NCBI GenBank assembly: GCA_963921425.1
Contig: OY992838.1
Span: 12,400,001 to 12,464,000, forward strand
Reading direction: 5' to 3'
Length of the DNA: 64,000 bases
Source: Dryas octopetala
Lineage: Eukaryota > Streptophyta > Magnoliopsida > Rosales > Rosaceae
Within the stretch, counting starts at the first letter, position 1. Each line of letters begins with the position of its first letter. Made by a program: the position numbers and the translations under genes. Under the pieces are notes generated by a model that did no database searches, had not been told where the DNA came from, and saw nothing but the letters and a program-made list of their open reading frames with translations. This document shows positions 20,966 to 32,500 of the stretch, piece after piece.

Positions 20966-23900
20966 ATGGACAATCAGAACGACAACTTGGAGTCATCAAA
21001 TGAAGTAAGTTTGAGTTTTTTTTTAGTTTTTTTGAATTTTTTCGCGGCTGAAAAACTGTGAGTTCGTGTTTTTATTCGGTAAACCAATACCGAAATATAC
21101 ATTATATTTCGGTGGATGGTCACCGAATAAATGTATATATTTCGGTAGGTATCCACCGTTTATAAATGTAATGTCAAATTTTTACACATTTGTTCGATCG
21201 ATGCCCGTCGAAAAATGGCAATACATTCGGTGGTTTGTCACCGAAGTTTATACCACCGTTCGACAGATATCCACCGAATGAATAACGTATAGTTTTTAAA
21301 ATAGTTTTATTCGGTAGGTAGTTGTCGAATTATATTGGTATATTCGGTACATAGCCACCGAATATACATGGTTTATTCGGTGGATTCCCGTCGAATACTG
21401 GGACAGAACTACTTTTTTTCCCGAATGACCAACGTATAATTGTTTCATTCGGTAGTCAATTGTCGAACTTTGTTTGAATATTCGGTACTTAGCCACCGAA
21501 TATATGTGATATTTTCGGTGGCTTCCCGTCGAATACTGGGACAAAAATTAATTTTTTTTTTTTTTTTGCTGAATATGAGCAGCAAGTGGATGCTTCCACC
21601 GAACTCAGTATAGTTGAAGGAAGGTGCAATTTTGACTACACCAATGAATTCACAACAGCGGAGGTAAACATTGTTTGTATGGCCGGGAATTATGATTTAT
21701 GCATACCTAAATATGAATTGTAAATAATATATATAATTATCATGTGTAGGTGTTTCAAAGTAAGGATTCAATGGTTAGTTGGATTCGTGCACAAGGAAAA
21801 AGGAACAACATGGTAATTGTCATTAGAAGGTCTGATGCAGGCGGGGTTCGTGGTAAGAGAGCTTGGATCAAATTTGCTTGTGAGAGAAATGGTCAATATG
21901 AGCCAAATAGATCAAGGAAGTCATCAAAGTTAGATTCAGGCGACCAAACATCCGATGCTGCTAGCCGTAAGCAACCGGTTTCTGATGACTCTAAGGACAC
22001 CCGTTCGAAGAAATGTGGATGTCCATTCTCGTTGAAGGCGGTGAACACTGGATGTGGTGATCAATGGGAGTTGGAGGTTGCATGTGGAGTGCATAACCAT
22101 GTAGTTTCAGAGTATATTGAAGGGCATTCATTCGCAGGCAGATTAACTGAAGAAGAGAATTCATTGTTAGTGGCTTTGTCCAAGACTTTGGTGAAACCGA
22201 AAGATATATTGAAGACCATAAAAAGTCAGAATCCACAGAATACATCAATCATCAAGACAGTATACAATGCCAGGCAAAAACATAGGGTCATCGAGAGGGC
22301 CGGTAGATCAGAGATGCAAGTATTGCTAACTAAGCTGAGAGAACATAATTATGTTGAGTGGCATAGAAGTTCTGGTGATGTTGTGACTGACCTGTTTTGG
22401 ACTCATCCTGAGAGTGTTGATATATTACGTGCATTTCCGCATGTACTGATAATGGATTGCACTTATAAGACTAATAGGTACCGTTGGCCACTTTTTGAGA
22501 TTGTGGGTGTGACTTCCACTAGCATGACATTCTCTGTTGCATTCGCTTATATATGTTCTGAGAAGGAGGATAATTATACATGGGCTTTGGGTAGAGTACG
22601 GTCTTTATTGAATGATGACTGTCTTCCTAACGTGATTGTCACGGATCGGGAACTAGCACTCATGTCTGCAATCCCTAAAGTGTTTCCTAGTGCCAGACAT
22701 TTATTGTGTAGATGGCACATTAGCAAAAATGTGTTGAAAAATTGCAGGAAGTTGTTTGGTACGGTTGACCATTGGGAGAAGTTTAATGCTGCCTGGAATT
22801 GTTTGGTTGGATCGGAGAGTGAGGATGAGTATGTGAGTCGTTTGCGTGACATGGAAACCAACTTTTGTTCATACGCTGGAGCTATTGAGTACATTAAGGA
22901 TAGTTGGTTGATACCTTATAAGGAGAGGTTTGTGGCTGCATGGACAGATGCTTGTATGCACCTTGGTAACACCACTTCGAACAGGTAGTCTATTTTTGTT
23001 ATCATTGACTTGTTATATGCTTAGACACACATACTAACTTCTTGTTACGAACAGGGCTGAAAGTGCACATTCAAGGTTAAAGAAGGAACTTGGCACTAGT
23101 CAGCTTAGTTTTGAGTTATCATGGCAGCATATTCATACATTGCTAGAGTTGCAGCATACACACATTAAGGCATCATTTGAGAAAAGCCGTTGTTTTATCC
23201 AGCATAGTGTCAGGAAACATGAGGAGATGAAGGAATTGTTAGGCTATGTATCAGATACAGCATTGAATATAATTGGTTGTGAGATAAGGAGGTACCTTCA
23301 CTAACTAACCTTCATTCTACGCATTAAACACTTATTTAGTTTGTACCAATAATTTATTCACTTCTTTCATATTGTACAGGGTTGAATGAATTGGAGGTGC
23401 CTTACCATGTGATTGCACCATTCGTCGGACACACGAGTTGCCATGTGCACATGAGATTTTGTCGTATAGACGACGTAACCGGCCTATTCCACTTGACTCC
23501 CTTCATCCTTATTGGAGAAAGTTGGATTACAATAGGGAACCGGAGGTCACAAAACTCTCAGATCCTCCAGTTAATGCCACAGTAGATAGACTAATAAAAT
23601 GGATGGAAGAGCAAGATGCAGACACCCAGAAGCACATAAGTTTGAAGTTAGAAGAGCTTATGAATCCAAGTTCCACTACTCTGAGGGAACCACAAGTGAA
23701 GACCAAGACTAGGGGCCGCCCAAGTAAAGCTGAAACCTCTACTAGGCGTTTGCCATCCGCATTTGAGTACGTACTTTCCGGTTGTGACAGTCATTCACCC
23801 TCACCGTCCATTGGCAATGTTGGCTGTACCTCGCCAAAAAAGAAACTAAAAAAACGGGCCAACAAAGTGAAGACGAGTTCGCCCATTCCATTTGCTCAGC

Positions 23901-24608
23901 CACATCGGTATATAGACCAGTTTCAACCCATCATGAGACCGTACATTTCTGGTGTAACCGACGTCTTACCAGATGGTAATTGTGGATATAGAGTTGTAGC
24001 TGCAGCTATGGGATTTGGAGTGGATGCTTGGCGGAAGGTACGCACAGACTTATCCAGGACACTGCTACATACACCGGCTTTGTTTGAGTCAGTTTTCCAT
24101 GTGCGCGAGCGAGTTATGGAGTTTCAGAGGGTACTTGACTATTTTGATGACACCCCTGCACCCAGAGATCATTGGATGACTATGCCCGAGATGGGATATA
24201 TTATCGCCACATGTTATGGTGTAACCGTGATCCATTTATGTAGATCGTTATGCCTTACGTGTCTCCCACTATATGCACACTCAGAAGCACATCAGGACGT
24301 TGAGCTCCGTGAGATTTGCATTGGTTTTGTCAACGGTGATCATTTTGTACAGGTACGGTTATAAATTGTGTAATTGTAAATTTATAGTAGAAAAATTGTC
24401 ATTGCTAAGTTATTCACTTAATTAATATGTGTAGGTACACTTGTCCCCGGGCCATCCTATGCCACCTATTTCAGATGATTGGCATAAACATGCCGACGCG
24501 TATGCCGCACGTGGTTGGTACATTGGATATCAAAATTGCCTTGAGGAGTTCAAGCGAATTAATGGTGACGTGCCTACGCCGGAAATTGTGTCTCTTGATA
24601 ATGATTGA
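20966..24608 (+). pseudogene. MULE transposase-SWIM-OTU protease gene with one in-frame TGA
   Basis: Inferred exons are 20966-21004, 21583-21663, 21750-22984, 23055-23291, 23380-24352 and 24435-24608 (phases agree, 913 codons with the stop). The start is MDNQNDNLESSNE followed by GTAAGT. A WRKY/FAR1-like N-terminal finger (KKCGCPFSLKA...VHNH) precedes the MULE catalytic core (VLIMDCTYKTNRYRWPLFEI; IVTDRELALMSAIPKVFPSA; LLCRWHISKN). A SWIM finger follows (CDCTIRRTHELPCAH, CxCx9CxH), then an OTU cysteine-protease domain (LPDGNCGYRVVAAAMGF with the catalytic Cys, and NGDHFVQVHL with the His). A TGA at 23387-23389, early in exon 5, lies between transposase and SWIM finger. Without readthrough the product would be about 530 aa, lacking SWIM and OTU. 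Intron 1 holds the left palindrome array. Confidence 0.8.
21070..21540. repeat. Left array of about 20-bp imperfect palindromes
   Basis: About twelve units of the TTCGGT...ACCGAA or TTCGGT...GTCGAA type are spaced about 33-50 bp apart, for example TTCGGTGGATGGTCACCGAA and TTCGGTACATAGCCACCGAA. They fill the first intron of the transposase gene. The right end of the element has an equivalent array (27065-27430). Confidence 0.88.
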
Positions 24609-24907
24609 ATTTCAACTTAATTAAATCTAGTGAATTTTTTTTAACCTTTATGGCGTACGTACCATGTATGTGGGATGATATTAACCTTTATTAGATCTTG
24701 AATCATGCATAATATTATCATAATATGTGGTGCTCCAATAATTGTTCGGATTGTTTTTATGCAATTTCAAAGTCACTAAATTAAGATGCTCCAATTTTAG
24801 CCAAAATAAAAAACAGAAGGTCCTAATTACAAATAACCCTCATAATTAGTCATTAACTTTTGGCCCTTGTGTTCATCAAAAAAACATCTGAACATGAAAG
24901 CGGGTGA

Positions 24908-26963
24908 TCACTGCCGAGTGCGGCGCTGGTAGGTCATGGTGCTGCTCAAGTGTGTGCCCTCCAAGATATGTTGTAGACTGTCAATCGCCCTGTAAAGGTG
25001 AGAGGGACGCCTTGTGGCCTCATCCTCGCCCAATGCCACAATAGGGCGAGTGATATGCAACATACGGTCAACACAGTCCTGTAAGTAACAAAATCATATA
25101 TAAGCAACAATTTATATACCATGTCAAAATATAAGCCAATTTGAGCCTAAATAAACAATTTTCACCACCAATTTCAAAATTTAAGCCTTTGGATCCATAC
25201 CCTGCCAAATCCTGGTGCCACGGTCCTGTGGGGGTCAAATGCAGTCCTCAGTGCTGGATTTTGGATGTACGGATGAGATACATAATGGAACCACTGGAGG
25301 TAGCCGTCAACGGTGTCAGATGGAGCCTTCACTGGTACACTGCGACTATCTTCAGACAATAAGTGGTCCGGCCACCTCTCCCACGTACTATCAAAGTACT
25401 CGTAAAAGGGATTGTACGATTGTGCATAAGCACCTCGTCCACCACGCTGAGGAGCACGTGGTGCAGGGGGGATAGTTTGTACCCGTCCAAATTGCCTTAA
25501 GACTCTCTCCGGATAATATGGCTCCACAATGTCGAAACACTTGATCAATCCTGTGTAAAATGCAACATCTAGTAATGGATGTTGTTGTCTACTGGATTTG
25601 TAGGGTTCCCATATAACCTGAAGAAAGAAAAAAAACCAAAATAAGTTAGTATCAAATAATTCATCCAAGAGCAACAAATGCAAAATTAAGTCTAATTTTT
25701 CATTATCACTATAAATATATACCTCATCCGCCTTCAAATCGTCAAGTCGTTGTCTCATTTTCTCCACATCTTCACAAGTTGTCCCGGTATCCCTCCTCGG
25801 AGTCCATCGGAGCGCACGGGGGCTACTCTCTAAGTAGTTAATGTCATAGCCCGGACTAACAATATGGTGCATATGCTCATACACCCATGCCTCCAACAAG
25901 GTCATATATCCACACATTTGCTTAACCTTAGACCTAGAAGCAACACCTAACTGCCGATATAGGAAAGATAAGGCCCCTGCACCCCATGCATAATGGCTAG
26001 TGGTGTCGAGATTAGTAAGTAATCGTAGATACTGGACTTGTACCCTTGTGCCAGTCTTATCGGCAAAAAGGGTACATCCCAATAAGAACAATAAATAGGC
26101 TCTAGCAGCACACCTCACTAGCTCATCATCATCTGTATCACACACATGGCCAAACCTTGACCGTAACCACTCGAGATGCACATACCCACCAGAATAGTCA
26201 TCCAACTCCGATGTGGCATCTGCCTCACTCACCCCTAAGTATGTTCTCAATAACAAATTTGATGCAATATGATCATGAGGGGGTGTAGAAAGTGATAAAC
26301 CCACAACCGGAATTCCCAAAATGTTTGACACATCATCTAGTGTGATGGTCATCTCACCGAATGGCATATGGAAAGTATTAGTCTCAGGCTGCCACCTCTC
26401 AACAAAGGCTGAGACCACTACCTTATCAACAGTACGGTACGAGCATGACACCAGTGGTCCGAGCCCAGATCTCATCACATACCCCTTCACATTGTTATTA
26501 TCATTTCTACTCCACAAGTCCCATGTGCGCAGCTTTGTTGTTTTGGATATGCATCTTAGGGGCTCACGTTCCTATTTTCAAAAACAAGCCACAAGTCAAT
26601 TACAATATTGCAAACTATATAGTTATAAAATTTTAAATTATATAAGTCATTATGTATAATCTCTAATACCTCATTTTTCCAAATGGAGGCAGCAATGTGA
26701 CTGTTGAAGCTCCTAAGCAATGACATATCAGTGGGACCTCCAGGGAAAGGCCCATCTGAATCATTGTTGTCATCTTCCATTACATTCTCTTCCGGCTGGA
26801 CATCATCCCCCCTCTCTTCGTAAATAGTTTTGCCCGTCCTCCTACGCCTCTCTGAAGCTGTAGGACGTGTTCGATCTTCATTTGCATCACCGCCTCTAGA
26901 AGATCTACCTCTAGAAGTTTCGCCTCGAGCAGATTTACCTCTAGATGCTCCTCTCCTATTCAT
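24908..26963 (-). CDS. Plant mobile domain (PMD, aminotransferase-like) protein of the Mutator-like element
   Basis: Exons on the minus strand are 26963-26670, 26571-25723, 25617-25201 and 25078-24908, in phase, for 576 aa ending QRRTRQ and TGA. The start chosen is ATG at 26963 (MNRRGASRGKSARGETSRGR). The N-terminus is RG-rich, a possible RNA- or DNA-binding tail, followed by an acidic stretch. The PMD core (about residues 110-500) contains LRTWDLWSRNDNN, FGEMTITLDDVSNILGIPVV, YLLFLLGCTLF and GAGALSFLYRQLG. The tail reads DCVDRMLHITRPIVALGEDE. Introns have GT-AG ends, and intron 2 has no stop, so it is easily mistaken for coding. All exons are open. It occupies the place that mudrB has in maize MuDR, convergent with the transposase gene. 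The function is unknown; host relatives MAIN and MAIL1 act in silencing and genome stability. Confidence 0.85.
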
Positions 26964-27064
26964 ACCTATATTCAAAAATTGAAATCATGTTCAGAATACA
27001 GAGAATATAAGTTATCATGAAATATAGAATAAGAGAAAAGTGTATGTAAAAATATTTTATATTC

Positions 27065-27430
27065 ATGTCATTCGGCAGATGTCTACCGAAAATTTCAGAT
27101 CTATTCGGTAGATGTCCACCGAAATATTAAGATCCATTCGACAGACACCCACCGAACATATATCAATGTTTCGACAGATGCCCGTCGAATGGAACCAGCA
27201 CAGTTAAATCAATATATTCATTCGACAGAGACCCACCGAATGACATTTGATATTTCGGAGGATATCTACCGAATAAATATAAATAATTCGGAACTGAACT
27301 ACCGAATGAATTTGTAACACATTTCCAGCAAATTCTGTTCGGAAGTATACTGTCGAATATTTTGAAATAATTCGACAGTATACTTCCGAACAAGTTAAGA
27401 AATTTCGGTACACCAGTACCGAATGAAATT
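27065..27430. repeat. Right array of about 20-bp imperfect palindromes
   Basis: About ten units, nearly identical in sequence and order to those at 2250-2610, for example ATTCGGCAGATGTCTACCGA and TTCGACAGTATACTTCCGAA. They lie about 100-460 bp upstream of the PMD start codon, mirroring the left array at the transposase gene's 5' end. Confidence 0.88.
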
Positions 27431-27635
27431 CGAAATCAGACTGAATTTTGCAGACACCCACTTTCAAAATCTCATTCTAATTTCTCTAAAATATCACATA
27501 TCTGTGTAATTGGAAGGCCAAATATATATATTAATGCATTATACAACCCTAATGTAGGAATGTAGGAGGGAGAGAGTGACAGAGAGTGAGTAAGGGAGAG
27601 TAAGCAACCACCTGAAATTGCAGAGGAGGCCTCGG

Positions 27636-27735
27636 CGGTGGAGGGGAGGACCGGCGACGGCGGGGAGGACCGGCGACGGCGGGGAGGAACGGCGACGGCG
27701 GGGAGGACCGGCGACAGCGGGGAGGACCGGCGACT
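27636..27735. repeat. 18-bp GC-rich minisatellite
   Basis: About five GGAGGACCGGCGACGGCG-type units, one more than in the first element copy (2819-2895). Confidence 0.75.
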
Positions 27736-28000
27736 GGTGGCGTGTAGGCGGGGGTGGGGTCTGCGGGTAGGCCAGGGGGTGGGGTCTGCGGGTGGTTAAC
27801 TGGTGGGGTGTTTGTTTGGGTGGAGTAGGTGGGTTTAGATAGTAAAAAGGGGTATTTTGTGTCATTTTGTGAAATAAGGGGTATTTCTGTCATTTTAGGG
27901 TGGTTAACTCAGTAGAAATTAAAAAAATTATACAAGGGGGTGGTGAACTCAGCAAGGGTGGTCAACTCAGCACAAAATGGTGGTGTGCATAGCTCCCCCC

Positions 28001-28397
28001 TTACTATTATTTGTAGGTATTCATGAAGATTCTTCATATGTAAAGAATCATTATCAAAGGGAATAAAATGTCCAACCCAACCACCATGTGGCCTTGTCTG
28101 TCACAATGGATGGGATGGCATTGTTGAATGTCGATTGTCCAACCAACCATATTATAATTGGGTCAAGTAGGCCCAAGTGGTACGACTCCATCAACCCAGC
28201 CCAATCGCGGCCCATTACAACCACCTCCTGAACTAAAAAGACACTGAGTGGAAGTGGACTATTGCTGAGTCCTGTCTCATTCTCCCATCCCAGTTTCGTG
28301 TGGGACAAACAATCTTCAGGGGGACCCGCACGTTGCCACGTTGCTTGGCCTCCACTCTCTACCCGTGTGGTGTCATGGTGTGTAACTTCAACCAGAC

Positions 28398-28434
<37 letters not shown>

Positions 28435-28504
28435 CCTGTCTGTTGCTGTGTCCTTCCCTCACGGGAAGGGCTGTGTTTGTTTGAATGTAATTTTAGTACT
28501 CTGT

Positions 28505-28537
<33 letters not shown>

Positions 28538-29574
28538 ACAGTGTATAGCACAGCAAAAACTTACTTGGTTTCTCTCTGTTCAAGAAAACAGAGTGGTATT
28601 GGGTGTGAGCTTTGTTCCCAGTTCAATACCATTGGCTCTTCGTAATTGTAGGACCATCCCAGATCCTAAAATCTCTCTCTTTAACTCTCTAGAATCTCTT
28701 TTTTTTTTTTTTTTTTTTTTCTCTCCCTCTCTCTCTTCAGTCTCTAGAATCTCTTTGTTGCTTGTGTGTCACAACCCAATTTGAATTCCGAAAAGGGTAA
28801 AAATTTGCATTTCAAAGTAACAATCTGGTGCAATATTTGGTTAGTTTTCTTTGGCTTTGATTGTAAATTACCAACTTTTTCTATTTGTGGACTTAACCGC
28901 ATTGGGGGCCGCAAATTTCGGTACCCACACAGCCAGCCTGTTGTTCCCATTGACTAGAATACATGGTATCACATTTGGGAAGTTTTGATTCCGTTCTGCA
29001 TTGGCTGATTCCAAATTCACATTGTCCAGGTTTGGTTATTCTCGTTCCCACAGAAACAGAAAGTATTGGAATTTTGAAAAGGTTTCCTGTTTGGGTTGGT
29101 TTGATTGACTTGTGTTTTTAATTGAGATCTGTTTCTCGTGATTTGTGGAATTCGGTATTGGCGTATTCTTTATTTGAACTAATAGTGTGGGGAAATTCCC
29201 CTCATTGGGTTGTAATTGGTGGAGTTACCTTCAATTGGGGATCTGGGTTCCTTATAATTCTTCCAGACAGGCTTTTGGGATCTTTAAGTTTGGGTTGTAC
29301 TTTATTTTTCTTGGTAGGTGTTTGTTTAAAACCTTTGATTCTGAGATCTGGGTTCTCTCTAGCGTTTCATATTCAAGAAATTTGTTGAATGGAGAATATT
29401 GACTGGAGCCGTCTGAAATTGTTTATTGGAGAAATAAGTTATTGATTGATCCTGAAAATGCTGAGGGAATGCTGGTCATTTTGAAAGTTTAATGCTGCAA
29501 AAATGACAGCCTGAAAAGTGGCATTTTGTGTTGGGAATTAGAGGAATTTTGATAGGGGACTGTGAAGTAGAATT
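28001..29574. promoter_or_regulatory. Upstream region and probable 5' UTR of the CDK-like kinase gene
   Basis: Two CT dinucleotide runs (28399-28431 and 28509-28536) and a T-run near 28690-28720 occur here. CT-rich tracts like these are common near plant transcription starts. The roughly 1 kb between them and the start codon probably includes a 5' UTR intron, but I cannot fix its ends. No other gene is seen. Confidence 0.4.
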
Positions 29575-32500
29575 ATGGGCTGCATTTGCTCAAAAGGAAT
29601 TTTAGCCAATCACTATGTTTCTGAGAATCATCGTAGAGACAAAGAATTAAAATCTAACAAGTCGTCAAAACGGTTAGAAGCTGCTGTTGGGGCTGATAGT
29701 GGTGGAACTGATGCAACTGCACGGTTGATAACCAATCCTCGCACTGAAGAGAATGCTGGGTCAACTCCTATTTCATCAGATGATGGGGAGAAGAAGATGG
29801 TGGTTAGTGAGAAACCCACAAAACCCTCCATGGCTGGAGCAAGTGGGGGAAAATTACCATCCGGGCTAAATAGGATAACTAGTGTAGCAAATGGAGAAAG
29901 AGGAGCACAAGTTCTTGCTGGGTGGCCTTCTTGGCTGACTACAGTGGCAGGAGAAGCAATCAGTGGGTGGGTGCCTCGCAAAGCAGACTCATTTGAGAAA
30001 TTGGACAAGGTCTGTTGATTTGCTTACATCTAACATATGTGGTAGTACATCATGATTTTTGTTGTCTTTTTTAGTAATATTGGTATTACGAAAACTATAT
30101 TTTACTTTTCATGTGTGAATATTACATATAATTTGTGTGTCTCTAAGATACATTTCATATACTTTTTAGAGTAAACTAAAACTTTTGGGTTTATTTGGGA
30201 TATCTGCTTTAAGTTTGTACCAAACTCAAAGGTGCTGATTTTCTTGATCAAAATGTGCATTTAGATTTTTAAAAAAAAATAATAATGTGCATTTAGTATT
30301 TTCACGCTAAACACGTTTTAGAAAACACTGAAAAAGTCTGATTGATTTGCTTTAATAAAATGCATGTCTGTTTGTGCTTATTGAAGACCATTCCTGTATA
30401 GCAGAAATGTTTTTAAGGGATCTATGTGCATGTACATGGTGAGAATAAAATACACATACATAGTGTCGCTTTAAAGGAGGATTGATGTATTCATACTTGA
30501 AAAGATAAAATAATTAACATTAGGTACTTCTTCTGAATGAGGTAGTCAGTTGCTGCTACTAATGCACTCTACTTATGCTCACTTTTGTATTGATACATAT
30601 TCAATTGGAAATTCATTTGCTGCTTGATATCAATTTCATTTGTTAACCATCAGGGCCCAAAATTGACTCTCTAAGCAAATGTTTTGACATTTTATTATCT
30701 TCTCCTGAGTTAGTGTCCACACTTGGGACCTTTTTCGTTTAGTCCTTTTTTGTTTATAATGTTGACTTCTGTTTATAATGCAGATTGGACAAGGAACTTA
30801 CAGTAGTGTGTACAGAGCCCGTGATCTTGAGTCAAACAAAATAGTTGCATTGAAGAAGGTGCGCTTTGCCAATATGGACCCAGAAAGTGTGCGCTTTATG
30901 GCGAGAGAAATTCTAATTTTGCGCAGGCTTGATCACCCCAATATCATGAAGCTTGAAGGTCTGATTACATCAAGGGTTTCTGGCAGCTTATACCTTGTAT
31001 TTGAATACATGGAGCATGATCTTGCAGGGATTGCAGCAAGACCCGGGATCAAGTTCACTGAAGCACAGGTACTTGTTTTCCCCCTTGCAATTTTATGTGT
31101 TGAGATCATAAAAACTCGTACTAAGAGTAAAATTTGTGTCTTACATGTGGACATCAATTTATGGAAAATTCCCTTGAACTCACAAACTGTACTATGACTT
31201 TTACATGATAAGCGCGGTTGAGTATCACCACAATAACTGTATATAGGTTAAGAACATTCTTAGTTACTCAAAATATATCAAGAATTGTGGTGAGAGTACT
31301 TCAAAATACTAATTACAAATTGGATTGTTCAATTCACCACCTGTACTGCTGTAGCATCAACTGCTCTAGTTTTTTTAGTAGGTTTTAAATTCAATTATAA
31401 TTGAAAAAAGGGATAGTCATTAAAAAAGCTGGAGAAAAGGGTATTAGCATTATGAGTCTATGACATTATGGTTTTCTGACTCTGAATTTTACAGAACTCT
31501 ATGATATATGCTGTGACCAATACTGGCCAGAATCATTAGGTCTAGCTTGCATAACTTTGGGTTCATCAGGTTGTTAGTCTGCTCTATGTTTGGTTGTTAA
31601 CTTTCGGTGCAACTGTGAACTAGTCTCCAAACATGTTATTTTACATCAACTTTTTCTGTTTGGTGCCCCTACTTTGTTAAAGCCAACTCTAATTTTCCAT
31701 GAAATGAATTTATCTAGAAAGAACGAAAAAAAAGACGTATAGAAAGACTGACCTGAAGGAAAATAAATTTTTTAGCTTTAGCAATATTATCTCATTTGAA
31801 GACAACCCTTGAATAGTGTGTTATTTTCTGTATGATCCATTTGTATCCAATGACAGGTGTGCTAATTTTCAAGATCTTATTTCTATTACAGTAGCAGAAC
31901 GTTTGACTAATCTTTTCTTGTGTAACATGTATGTTGTTTGCGCACTGGCCTGCAGATTAAATGTTACATGCAACAGCTTCTTCGTGGACTTGAACATTGC
32001 CACAGTCATGGAATTTTGCACCGTGACATCAAGGGGTCAAATCTTTTGATTGACAATTATGGAAACCTAAAGATTGCTGACTTTGGTCTAGCAACCTTTT
32101 TTCGACCCTGTCAAAAGCAGCCTCTGACTAGTCGTGTAGTAACCTTGTGGTACCGACCACCTGAACTTTTACTTGGCTCTACAGACTATGGGGTTGCTGT
32201 GGATTTGTGGAGTTCTGGTTGCATTCTTGCAGAATTGTTTGCTGGGAAGCCTATCATGCCTGGAAGAACAGAGGTGCTTTAACCAGTCTTTTAATTATAT
32301 ATGAATATATGTTCACTTGCTTTACATTATTATATGTGCAAAAACTCTAGAAGTTTGTAATTCACTTAAATCCCCAAAAGCAACCTTCTTTAGTATCTTG
32401 GAATATTTGAAATGAGCTAATACTTGTTTATTCAGTAGCTCCAGGTGTTAAAATTCATAAACCAGGCAGTCTAGATGAGCTACCATTTTGGTCTTTTAGT

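Larger units (their letters stand above)
20536..28000. mobile_element. Complete Mutator-like element with transposase-OTU and PMD genes, 7465 bp
   Basis: The left end reads GGGGGCGGCTATTCCGACCA. The right end, read on the minus strand, reads GGGGGGAGCTATGCACACCA. Similarity continues through a shared GTTGACCACCCT near base 40. Inside are two convergent genes: transposase-SWIM-OTU on plus (20966-24608) and PMD on minus (26963-24908), separated by about 300 bp. Palindrome arrays lie near both ends. The flanking 9-mers ATTTACATA and TTACTATTA do not match, so no target duplication is visible. The superfamily is supported by the MULE transposase domain and by the 9-bp duplication of the small relative at 36827. 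Confidence 0.9.

Noticed and set aside
25619..25722. Open PMD reading frame running through the segment between exons 3 and 2 (and the same at 800-904)
   Set aside because: The translation here is hydrophobic and low-complexity, with GT and AG ends exactly at the edges. Removing it keeps the frame, so it is an intron without stops.
20527..28009. 9-bp target duplication for the complete Mutator-like element
   Set aside because: Flanks ATTTACATA and TTACTATTA do not match.
28359..28583. Minus-strand frame rich in Glu-Arg repeats
   Set aside because: It is the translation of two CT microsatellites, not a protein gene.
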